The position numbers were made by a program, and so were the translations under genes. From Candidatus Nitrosymbiomonas sp. (GTDB lineage Bacteria; Sysuimicrobiota; Sysuimicrobiia; Sysuimicrobiales; Humicultoraceae), in contig DYHL01000033.1 of NCBI GenBank assembly GCA_020724185.1, positions 1 through 11,822 on the forward strand: a stretch of DNA of 11,822 nucleotides, written 5' to 3'. Position 1 is the stretch's first letter, and each line of letters begins with the position of its first letter. The notes under the pieces are model-generated. The model was not told the origin of the DNA. It was given only the letters and a program-made list of their open reading frames with translations, and ran no database searches. Positions 1-6,912 of the stretch are shown in pieces.

Positions 1-2
1 AA

Positions 3-899
3 CAAGCCATCATCGTGATCCATGGCGCTGGGCGGACCGCCGTCGAGGAAGGGCGTGTCGTTACAGCTGTGGCCGCAGCGCTTCCGCGTGGGGGTGACCG
101 CTACACGATCATCTCCCCGCAGTTCCTGACCGAAGCCGACCTATCTGCCCGCGGCTTGAGTGAGGACTTCCTCTACTGGAACCTATGGATGTGGGGCGAC
201 CTTTCACTGAGTTTGGCCACTCGCCCGCGACCGACACGTGTGAGCTCGTTCTCCGTAGTCGATCGCCTGATCGAAAGGGTGACCGACCGCTCCCTTTTCC
301 CGAATCTCCGACGCTTGGTGATCTTCGGCCATTCCGCGGGCGGGCAGTTCGTCAACCGATACGCTGCTGGCGGTCGTCAGGCACAGACGTTGATGTCCCG
401 CCCGGAAATCCGTTACGTTGTGGCCAATCCATCCAGCTATCTGTACTTCACGAATGCACGCCGGACTGACGGCGGACCCGAAGCGTTCGCGCCCCCACCA
501 CCAGACGTTGTCGCCACCTGCCCACGATTCGATGACTATGGATATGGGCTGAGGAATCTCAACCGGTACATGAGCGAGACTGGGCCCGACCAGATCAGAA
601 AGCAGTATGGAGAGAGACCCGTCGTTCACATCCTCGGGGCGCTGGATAGCGACCCGAGGGCAGACTTTCTGGACACCAGTTGCCAGGCGAACTTGCAGGG
701 GCGGCACAGGATCGAGCGGGGGCTCACCTACTATCGGTATCTCCTGCACATGTATTCCCAGGCAGTCACCGAGAACCTGAGGTTGGCCGTGGTCAATGGA
801 GTCGCGCACTCGGTAAAAGGTATCGTTGAGTCCGCGTGCGGCAGACGGTTTCTGTTCGACGACCCGTCGGTTGTCTGTTCGGAGGGTCTCAGTCCGTAG
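3..899 (+). CDS. Alpha/beta hydrolase, 5'-truncated by window edge
   Basis: The reading frame is open to the left edge. Codons before the GTG at 15 read QAII, so the strand continues as AIIVIHGAG, the beta strand and oxyanion turn of an alpha/beta hydrolase. The true start therefore lies outside the window. Counting from the GTG at 15, GHSAGG at residues 105-110 is the nucleophile elbow with Ser107. The acid is probably Asp211 or Asp213 in LGALDSDP, and the base His265 in NGVAHS. This supports a serine hydrolase (esterase, lipase or peptidase-like); the substrate cannot be read from the sequence. A signal peptide, if any, would be off-window. The gene ends with TAG, 36 bases before the next gene in the same direction. 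Hydrolase fold is confident; specific function is unknown. Confidence 0.8.
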   Translation, partial: QAIIVIHGAGRTAVEEGRVVTAVAAALPRGGDRYTIISPQFLTEADLSARGLSEDFLYWNLWMWGDLSLSLATRPRPTRVSSFSVVDRLIERVTDRSLFPNLRRLVIFGHSAGGQFVNRYAAGGRQAQTLMSRPEIRYVVANPSSYLYFTNARRTDGGPEAFAPPPPDVVATCPRFDDYGYGLRNLNRYMSETGPDQIRKQYGERPVVHILGALDSDPRADFLDTSCQANLQGRHRIERGLTYYRYLLHMYSQAVTENLRLAVVNGVAHSVKGIVESACGRRFLFDDPSVVCSEGLSP

Positions 900-935
900 G
901 TCCGCGCCCTGCGGTCCGAATAGAGGCGAACCGTC

Positions 936-1757
936 ATGGAAACCCGTGACCCCCGGATCTTCCTAGCCTTCATTGCGGCTGCCTTAGCGGGAGTGCTCGG
1001 GGTTCAATTCCAGGTTTCAGCGTCGGCCTCGCAGGTGGAGATCATTCCACGAGGAGGCGCCAGCCCGGCAGTGATCCGGGAAGCAGCCGAGGCGGTGCGG
1101 CATAGCTCCGTGTCGCTGGCCGACCTGGGCGCCGCTCTGGCCCCCCCGCCAAAGGTCTTTCTGGCCGGAACGAAGCGGGACTGTGAGGACATCCACGTTG
1201 AGCAGGGATGGACGCGTCCAGAGGGCTTGCGACGCTGCGCGCTCTTCACCGGGATGACCTTCCTGGGAGCCTTCGTCTTGAACCTCGAATACATAGCCGA
1301 GCGGCACAGGGATCCCACTGGGTTCATGTGGTGGGTGGTGCCGCACGAGATGTTCCACATATACCAGTGGCAGTCACGCATCGACCGGGTGGGCATGCCA
1401 TGGGCATTCTGGGAGGGACCGGCGGACCTACACAAGTTCAAGGTCCTGCAGGAGCGTGGGGTCATCAACACGGAGGTCTTCGTACGGACAAGGTTGGTGC
1501 CACAGGCCAAGACTGGACGGGCCCGGTGGAGAATCTCCACCCTGGCACGGCCCTCCTTGACCGCATTGAGCGCCGATGACCACTATGCCGTTTCCTCTGT
1601 CATGGGGTACTACCTGTACCTGAACGGTGGATGGCCGAAGATCATCGCTCTGAACGGACCTGGCGGGGTACCATTCACTGAGAGATTTTCGGCTATCTAC
1701 GCCAAGGCGCCCGAGGAGTTCGAGCGGGACTTCTTCGCCTGGCTTGACGCCCAGTAG
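936..1757 (+). CDS. Exported HExxH zinc metallopeptidase, gluzincin-like (peptidase MA type)
   Basis: The 273-residue protein starts at an ATG preceded by GAGG at 923-926. An N-terminal hydrophobic segment (about residues 9-25) is either a signal peptide with possible cleavage after SASA or a membrane anchor. HEMFH at residues 137-141 is the HExxH zinc site. After exactly 18 residues comes Glu160 in FWEGPADL, matching the W..EG.A motif that supplies the third ligand in gluzincins. The tail (about 215-271: MGYYLYLNGG, then EEFERDFFAWL) resembles the C-terminal helical part of peptidase MA-family proteins, where a glutamate-rich segment ends the domain. It probably acts outside the cytoplasmic membrane. 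The next gene begins 8 bases later, suggesting cotranscription. The substrate is unknown. The metallopeptidase assignment rests on motif and spacing, not a database match. Confidence 0.78.
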   Translation: METRDPRIFLAFIAAALAGVLGVQFQVSASASQVEIIPRGGASPAVIREAAEAVRHSSVSLADLGAALAPPPKVFLAGTKRDCEDIHVEQGWTRPEGLRRCALFTGMTFLGAFVLNLEYIAERHRDPTGFMWWVVPHEMFHIYQWQSRIDRVGMPWAFWEGPADLHKFKVLQERGVINTEVFVRTRLVPQAKTGRARWRISTLARPSLTALSADDHYAVSSVMGYYLYLNGGWPKIIALNGPGGVPFTERFSAIYAKAPEEFERDFFAWLDAQ

Positions 1758-1765
1758 AGAGAATC

Positions 1766-3095
1766 GTGGGAGAGCGCGATCATGGACCCACAGGCTGGAG
1801 CGAGGACCAGCATGGCATGACTGGGTTACGTCGCCGTGCGGAGACTCTCGTTCTGCGCGCCGTCACCTCCTGCTTGGGGCGCGCCGTTCCAGGACTGGAT
1901 CAAGGCGCTAGCACGACAGGTGACGGTCGCAGTCCTTGCGTGGAGGCCGCGCTGGTGGTGTTCTTTGGGATGCTCGGTCTTGCCACGCTCATCCCCGTCC
2001 ACGCTCAGGAGCGCAGCGCTGCGATCACCGTCTCCGTTCACGATCCCGCCGGCCGGCCTGTCCCCGGCGTCGAACTGCTCGTCTCCGGCGCCGACTGGCA
2101 CGCAGACACCACAGACGCGAACGGCCAGGCGCGCTTCCGCGTCGTCCCTGGGGTCTGGGAGATCGCGCCCTCGCACGGCGATCTCGCCGTGCTGCCCACC
2201 GATCGGTCGGTGCTCGTCCGCAGCGGCGAGAGCAGGAACCTGGAGTTCCAGACGCTGCCGAAGACCGGCGTTGTCCGGGGACGGGTGGCGTCTCGATCGC
2301 CCCAGCCGTCGGCGCTGACGGGGCCACTGACCGCCGCGGCCTACGCGGTCGGTCGGGAGGGCGGGAGCCTGCCGGTCTCGGCGACGCGCCTCTCAGAAGA
2401 GCAGGCCTTTCATCTTCCCGTGCCACCAGGGCGATGGAGGGTCCGCCTCCTCGAGGTCGGAGGCGAGGATGATGGACGCGAGGCCCTGGTCGAGGCCGGC
2501 CGTGAGGTGGATCTCGAAATCGGCGTCGATTTTCAGGAGCTCACTGGGGCCACAGGGCTTGTCTTCGAAGCCGGCCTCATCACCGAGCGGATAGGCCCCG
2601 CATTCTCTATGACCACAGTCGGTCTGTACACGCTTGGTTCCGGCGGACGTCACCGCATCGTTGCCCACACGCAGGCGCGTGCCGATCAGACCTATGCCGT
2701 GCTGTCGCCCGTTCCCGGCGGCGGCCCGGCTTACGCCTTCGCCTGGCGGCCAGGTGGGGCCGCGGTCCCGCCCATCGCATTCAGGTCGGTGCGGGGGTGG
2801 TCGCCTTTGCCGACTTCCGATTCGTCCAGCCTCAGGCACTGTCGCCGGATCGGTTGTGGACGCCGCATACAGGCCCGTCCTGGACGCGTGGGTCGAAGCG
2901 GTCTCGGCGGTTCGCTACGAGGACTGGATGATGTGGGGGCGGCCCGTCAGGGCGCTGGACGGCCAATTCCAGATCAAGGTTCCACAAGGGCCCGTGTTGG
3001 TACGCGCCTGGCGTGAATCAGGGCGGATGAGCGAGCCGGTGCGGCTGTCCGTTGCCGGCAGTGCGCCGACGGCAGTACGACTCACGATTCCATAG
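1766..3095 (+). pseudogene. Frameshifted secreted beta-domain protein (paralogue of 6913-8106)
   Basis: The frame from GTG 1766 encodes a hydrophobic signal-like stretch ending PVHA just before QERSAAITVSV. It then has a carboxypeptidase-regulatory-like beta sandwich (HDPAGRPVPGVELLVSG ... DANGQARFRV) and a middle region with GLVFEAGLITERIGPAFS. Similarity to the paralogue at 6913-8106 runs to about 2780. It then moves to a second frame (VVAFADFRFV, 2797-2826) and to a third from about 2829 (SGTVAGSVVD through VRLTIP, stop 3093-3095). Two -1 shifts are needed to restore the full protein. Without them the product ends at 3016 with an unrelated basic tail and lacks the second beta domain. The start is unclear: GTG 1766, ATG 1817 or GTG 1940; the last places the signal peptide at residue 1. 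It may be a real pseudogene or a sequencing error. Confidence 0.75.
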
Positions 3096-3130
3096 GCGGT
3101 AGCGGTAGTGCCCGCACGGAAGGGGGTAGC

Positions 3131-4804
3131 ATGAGGAGGTTCGCGGTCGGGTCATTCGCTGTTGCGCTTCTTCTGGCCCTCTTCCTCAATCCTCGACTGA
3201 TCGCCGCGCCGGCGCCGTCATCCGGCCGCAACGGTGCGGTCGCCACGAGCCACTATCTGGCCACCGAAGCCGGGATGGAGATCCTGCAAGCTGGAGGCAA
3301 CGCGGTTGACGCGGCCGTAGCCGCCGCCCTGGCGTTGGGGGTCGTCCAGCAGCGCCTCTCAGGGATCGGCGGAGATGGTGTCGCGGTCATATACTGGGCC
3401 GGCCGCCGCGAACTCAGCGCGGTCAATTTCCTGGGGCGCGCTCCGCTGGCGGCGACGACAGCCGCTCTCGGCGCAAGAGAGGACTGGGAAACGGGCTACA
3501 GGTCTCCGGTCGTGCCGGGCAACATCGGCGGGGCGTGGCTTGCCCACGAACGCTTTGGAAAGCTCCCCTGGGCCGCTGTGCTACAGCCCGCCATCCGCCT
3601 AGCCGGCGGGTTCCCGGCGACCTCGGGACTGGCCAACGCGATCATCAGCAGCGCGGGCCTACTGTTTCGGGACCCTGAGTCCGCGAGGATCTACCTCCCG
3701 GGCGGGCGCGCCCCGAGGAGCGGGGAGAACTTCGCGCAGCCCGATCTCCGCCGCACACTCGAACTGGTCGCCCGCGACGGCAGACAGGCGTTCTACGCGG
3801 GGGATGTCGCCGACGTGATTGCACGGGCTATGGCGGATCGCGGCGGTCTCATCACAAAGGACGACCTCAGCCGCTATCAGCCGGGGTCGGGTGATCCCCT
3901 TCGCATTCGGTATCGCGGATACGAGGTGGTCAGCGCCCTGCTGCCGGCGGGCGGTGTCGAGGTGCTCCAAGCCCTCAAGATCCTAGAAGGTTTCGATCTG
4001 CCACGCCTGCCGGAGGCCGATCGCCTGCACGTCATTGCCGGCGCGATTCGCATCGCCTTCGCGGACCGCGACGCCTACAAGGGCGACCCGGCGGTAGCTC
4101 GGTACCCCGTGACCGGGCTGCTATCAGAGGCGTACGCCGAGAAGCGGCGCAGGGATATCGCCCTCGACCAGGTGTCGCCAGGAGTCGCACCCGGGGACCC
4201 CTCAGACCTCGCGCTGGGCCGGTTCAGACTCCCTCTAAGCGAGATCGCCCACAGGGGACCAGGGAATACCAGCCACCTGGTCGCGGCAGACCGCGAAGGG
4301 AACATGGTTTCCCTGACGCAGACGATGGGGGGAACCCTGTGGGGGAGCGGGATCACGATCCCCGGCACAGGTATCATGCTGAACAATACCTTGAGCAACT
4401 TCTCCGCTCGATCTGCCTCCCCGCGGCGGCTAGTTGGAGGCAGCATCAGAAGTTCGTCCATGGCGGCCACGATGGTCCTGCGAGATGGCGCGCCCATGCT
4501 GCTAGTCGGCGCGGCAGGCAACCAGGCGATCATCGGCGCCGTGGTGCAGACTATCGTCAACGTCGTCGATCTTGGGCTGAACGTGGACGCGGCCGTCGCC
4601 GCGAGCAGGATCATGCCGGACGAGGGCCGCGCGTTGCTGGTGGAGCGGGGTGTTGCACAGAGCGTACGCGACGCGCTGGCGGCCAAGGGGTATCTGATCA
4701 CCGCCGTTGGGGCCATCGCGAATGTCCAGGCCCTGCAGATGGTCAACGGACTCTACCAGGGTGTGACCGATCCCCGGTCTCCCGGAGGTGCCTATGCCTA
4801 TTAG
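3131..4804 (+). CDS. Secreted gamma-glutamyltranspeptidase-family Ntn hydrolase with altered substrate pocket
   Basis: The 557-residue protein starts at ATG 3131 after a GGAAGGGGG ribosome site. A signal peptide covers about residues 1-26. The family N-terminus is clear (GAVATSHYLATEAGMEIL, then QAGGNAVDAAVAAALALG), as is the C-terminal GVTDPRSPGGAYAY. The self-processing nucleophile is Thr380 in GNTSH, which would give a large subunit up to 379 and a small subunit from 380. The serine pair of the small subunit is kept in SSSMAAT (441-447). Compared with E. coli Ggt (numbering from memory), residues that hold the gamma-glutamyl group are changed: Arg114 is Leu101, Asn411 is Gly400, Gln430 is Thr420, Asp433 is Asn423, and the second oxyanion glycine is Asn464 in GAAGNQ. 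It is therefore probably an autoprocessing amide hydrolase whose substrate is not a standard gamma-glutamyl compound. I do not assign the symbol ggt. Confidence 0.9.
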   Translation: MRRFAVGSFAVALLLALFLNPRLIAAPAPSSGRNGAVATSHYLATEAGMEILQAGGNAVDAAVAAALALGVVQQRLSGIGGDGVAVIYWAGRRELSAVNFLGRAPLAATTAALGAREDWETGYRSPVVPGNIGGAWLAHERFGKLPWAAVLQPAIRLAGGFPATSGLANAIISSAGLLFRDPESARIYLPGGRAPRSGENFAQPDLRRTLELVARDGRQAFYAGDVADVIARAMADRGGLITKDDLSRYQPGSGDPLRIRYRGYEVVSALLPAGGVEVLQALKILEGFDLPRLPEADRLHVIAGAIRIAFADRDAYKGDPAVARYPVTGLLSEAYAEKRRRDIALDQVSPGVAPGDPSDLALGRFRLPLSEIAHRGPGNTSHLVAADREGNMVSLTQTMGGTLWGSGITIPGTGIMLNNTLSNFSARSASPRRLVGGSIRSSSMAATMVLRDGAPMLLVGAAGNQAIIGAVVQTIVNVVDLGLNVDAAVAASRIMPDEGRALLVERGVAQSVRDALAAKGYLITAVGAIANVQALQMVNGLYQGVTDPRSPGGAYAY

Positions 4805-4836
4805 TCAGAAGTCGTTCTCGATTACCGGGTCTGCGA

Positions 4837-5097
4837 GTGCTCACGAGGTCCAAGTGGGTTGTTGAGGTTTGGGTCTACCTCGACTATCGCTACCGCACGG
4901 CCGAAGACATCGGCGTAGACTCATCTGCTGTGGACGTCGAGAAGACTTACGGTGTGCCACAGCGCAAGATCAATACCGAGGCTGGGGTAGGTACCCAGAC
5001 GGTTCCAGTACTTCACACCGAGTACGACATCGGCCTTTTCGTGGGGATCTTTGGCAGGGTCGTCTACGTAGGTGTCAATCAGGCGAAGAACCAGTAG
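4837..5097 (+). pseudogene. 3' remnant of an uncharacterised protein
   Basis: The frame ending TAG-terminated at 5097 carries a coherent protein-like segment: LDYRYRTAEDIGVDSS, then VEKTYGVPQRK, then YDIGLFVGIFGRVVYVGV. This follows a recurring pattern (RT..GIGVGS...DV...YG.P......GI.F....G.V..IGV) seen at the C-terminus of many uncharacterised bacterial proteins. No ATG lies in frame after the stop of the preceding gene. The only candidate starts are weak, such as GTG 4837, which would give 86 residues without a clear ribosome site or signal peptide. The most economical reading is the 3' end of a longer gene whose 5' part was lost, leaving it directly behind the Ntn hydrolase gene. A short expressed protein from GTG 4837 is possible but less likely. 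Confidence 0.45.
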
Positions 5098-5140
5098 CGC
5101 GTGCCCTAGCGCGATTCTTCGCTGCGGCAAGGAGGATACG

Positions 5141-6466
5141 ATGCGTGGCATAAGGGTCCTCTGGTTCGCCTTGCTCGTTTGTGTCATGGCTGGCCTGCCG
5201 CTCTCCGCAGTGGCGCAGACGCCACCATCGGCTCAGTCCGCATACGCCCCCGTCGAGCATCTCGCTGGCACCATCGGTCCCCGCGTGGGAGGAACACCGG
5301 GCAACAGGGCGGCCGCTGAGTACATCGCCGCGCAGCTTCGGCAGCACGGATACCAGGTCGAGTTGCACGCGTTCGAGTTCCCGTATTACGAGGAGCGCCG
5401 AGTCGATCTGGTTCAGCTTACTCCCCAGCAGCGTTCGGTTGCCGCCAGGGCGATGTTCTACTCGGCGAACACTCCGCCCGCGGGCGTTGAGGCAGAAGCC
5501 GTCTTCGTTGGTCTCGGCCGGCCGCAGGACCTCGAAGGTCGCAGGGTCAGGGGTGCTATCGCACTTGCCGATCCCGGCGAGATCCACCCAGCGTTCAAGG
5601 TCGCCAATGCTGCGCAGCAGGGCGCCGTCGGCGTGGTTACCTACGACGACCAGCCCGGGGGGATCGTGGCCAGGACGCTGGGTAGGCGCTCACCGATCCC
5701 GGCGGTGGGGATCTCACAGGAAGACGGCCGCAGGCTTGTCGCCGCAGCACGAGAGGGTGGGCTAAGACTGCGGTTGCATGTCGACGGGCTGTTCGAGACC
5801 CGATCTTCGGTCAACGTTGCCGCTACACGCGGGGGCGCTGCGCGCCCTGGCGAAATCATCGTCGTCGGAGCCCACTACGACACCGTTCCGGGCAGCCCTG
5901 GGGCCAATGACAACGCTTCTGGCGTGGCCGTCGTGCTGGAGGTCGCGCGCGTGCTCGCCACCACCCCGACGGCTCGGACCATTCAGTACGTGCTCTTCGG
6001 TGTGGAGGAGTTCGGTCTCTTCGGCTCATCAGCCTATGTGAACGAGCGCCGTCGGGGAGTGGTCGCGATGATCAACCTTGATATGGTCGGTTGGGGGCCG
6101 AGGTTAATGATTGGCAACTCGCCAGGCCGTGACGGGGCGATCGTGGTCGCCGCCATGCGGGTGGCCGCCGATCTCGGCATCCCCGTCACCCGGCTTCACT
6201 CCTCAGGCAGCGATCACTTCAGCTTCGAGCAAGTCGGGATCCCGACCATATTCCTTCACAGGGGAACAGACCCGTACTACCATCGGCCGACCGATGTTGC
6301 CTCGAATGTCGACCCGCAGCACCTTGAGGAGGCTGCCCGGGTGACCGTGGGGCTGGTGACTCATCCCGCGTTTCCGTCCGCGGTGCTTCACCACCGGCTA
6401 GTCGCGATGGGTGGCCGCCAGCCGTGCTTCCGACGACCGCCGATGAGATACTGCACTTTGGAGTGA
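5141..6466 (+). CDS. Secreted M28-family zinc aminopeptidase-like enzyme with PA insert
   Basis: ATG 5141 is chosen because AAGGAGG sits 6 bases upstream (5129-5135) and a signal peptide follows at once (about residues 1-25, cleavage after AVA). The earlier in-frame start at 5072 would bury it. The 441-residue protein has an M28 fold interrupted by a protease-associated domain at about 115-225. The two-zinc site is complete: His245 (GAHYD), Asp257 (GANDNASG), catalytic Glu289 and ligand Glu290 (VEEFGLFGS), Asp314 (NLDMVG) and His381 (YYHRPTD). It should remove N-terminal residues from peptides outside the cytoplasmic membrane. Family similarity ends near residue 408. The last ~33 residues (Pro/Arg-rich, ending MRYCTLE) look foreign and overlap the start of the amidohydrolase remnant in another frame, so the natural 3' end was probably lost in a deletion. 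The catalytic part is intact. Confidence 0.88.
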   Translation: MRGIRVLWFALLVCVMAGLPLSAVAQTPPSAQSAYAPVEHLAGTIGPRVGGTPGNRAAAEYIAAQLRQHGYQVELHAFEFPYYEERRVDLVQLTPQQRSVAARAMFYSANTPPAGVEAEAVFVGLGRPQDLEGRRVRGAIALADPGEIHPAFKVANAAQQGAVGVVTYDDQPGGIVARTLGRRSPIPAVGISQEDGRRLVAAAREGGLRLRLHVDGLFETRSSVNVAATRGGAARPGEIIVVGAHYDTVPGSPGANDNASGVAVVLEVARVLATTPTARTIQYVLFGVEEFGLFGSSAYVNERRRGVVAMINLDMVGWGPRLMIGNSPGRDGAIVVAAMRVAADLGIPVTRLHSSGSDHFSFEQVGIPTIFLHRGTDPYYHRPTDVASNVDPQHLEEAARVTVGLVTHPAFPSAVLHHRLVAMGGRQPCFRRPPMRYCTLE

Positions 6467-6858
6467 CGAAGAACCTTCTTCGCCAGGCCGATGGCGCCTG
6501 CTTCGCCAGAGCGAAGGAGAGGGTCGCGGCCAAGGCCGCCTTCATCCTGGCGTTTCATCGCGCGGGCGGCAAGGTGGTCGCCGGGACCGATACGCCCAAC
6601 CCCTTCGTGGTTCCAGGTGTGAGCCTCCACCAGGAACTGGAGCGCTTGGTCGCAGCCGGCCTGTCGCCCATGGACGCTATAGTGTCGGCAACCAGCAGGG
6701 CTGCGGAGCTGCTTCGGCGCACGGACCTGGGCGTGATCGAGGAAGGTAGGCTGGCCGACTTGGTGCTGGTCTCGGGGAATCCCGCTACAGATATCACCTC
6801 TACCCGTAACATTCGGGTCGTCATCAAGGGCGGTGCTGTTGTTCACGAACGGCGGTAG
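6424..6858 (+). pseudogene. Amidohydrolase, 3' third only (5'-truncated)
   Basis: The frame reads as the C-terminal part of a metal-dependent amidohydrolase of the imidazolonepropionase / prolidase-like type. It has an alanine-rich helix, then VVAGTDTPNP, where the Asp is the conserved metal or catalytic residue (56 from GTG 6424), then SLHQELERLVAAGLSPMDAI, then the closing ADLVLVSGNPATDI and VIKGGAVV of the beta-sandwich domain. The HxH metal site, the carboxylated lysine and all of the first ~two thirds of a normal ~400-450 residue enzyme are absent. GTG 6424 is only a formal start. Similarity in this frame may begin slightly upstream, near 6400. It overlaps the 3' end of the M28 gene by 43 bases in a different frame. 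The remaining protein could not be active. It is best read as a deletion remnant joined to the M28 gene. Confidence 0.8.
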
Positions 6859-6912
6859 GGGTTCGGCGTCCAGGCCTCCCACCTGCCGCGATGGGCGGAG
6901 GGGTTCCTGAGC

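Noticed and set aside
204..809. Minus-strand 201-codon open frame opposite the alpha/beta hydrolase
   Set aside because: It overlaps a frame with a serine hydrolase elbow and catalytic residues; the antisense product has no domain pattern.
1936..2472. Arg-rich plus-strand frames inside the first beta-domain gene
   Set aside because: Arginine/proline-rich low-complexity composition is typical of an off-frame reading of GC-rich DNA. The main frame is supported by a paralogue.
4339..4804. Extension of the 4837-5097 frame upstream into the Ntn hydrolase gene
   Set aside because: This part lies off-frame in a well-conserved gene; only the segment after 4804 looks like protein.
5072..5140. Earlier start at 5072 for the M28 peptidase
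   Set aside because: It puts a charged 23-residue extension ahead of a clear signal peptide and ignores the AAGGAGG site before ATG 5141.
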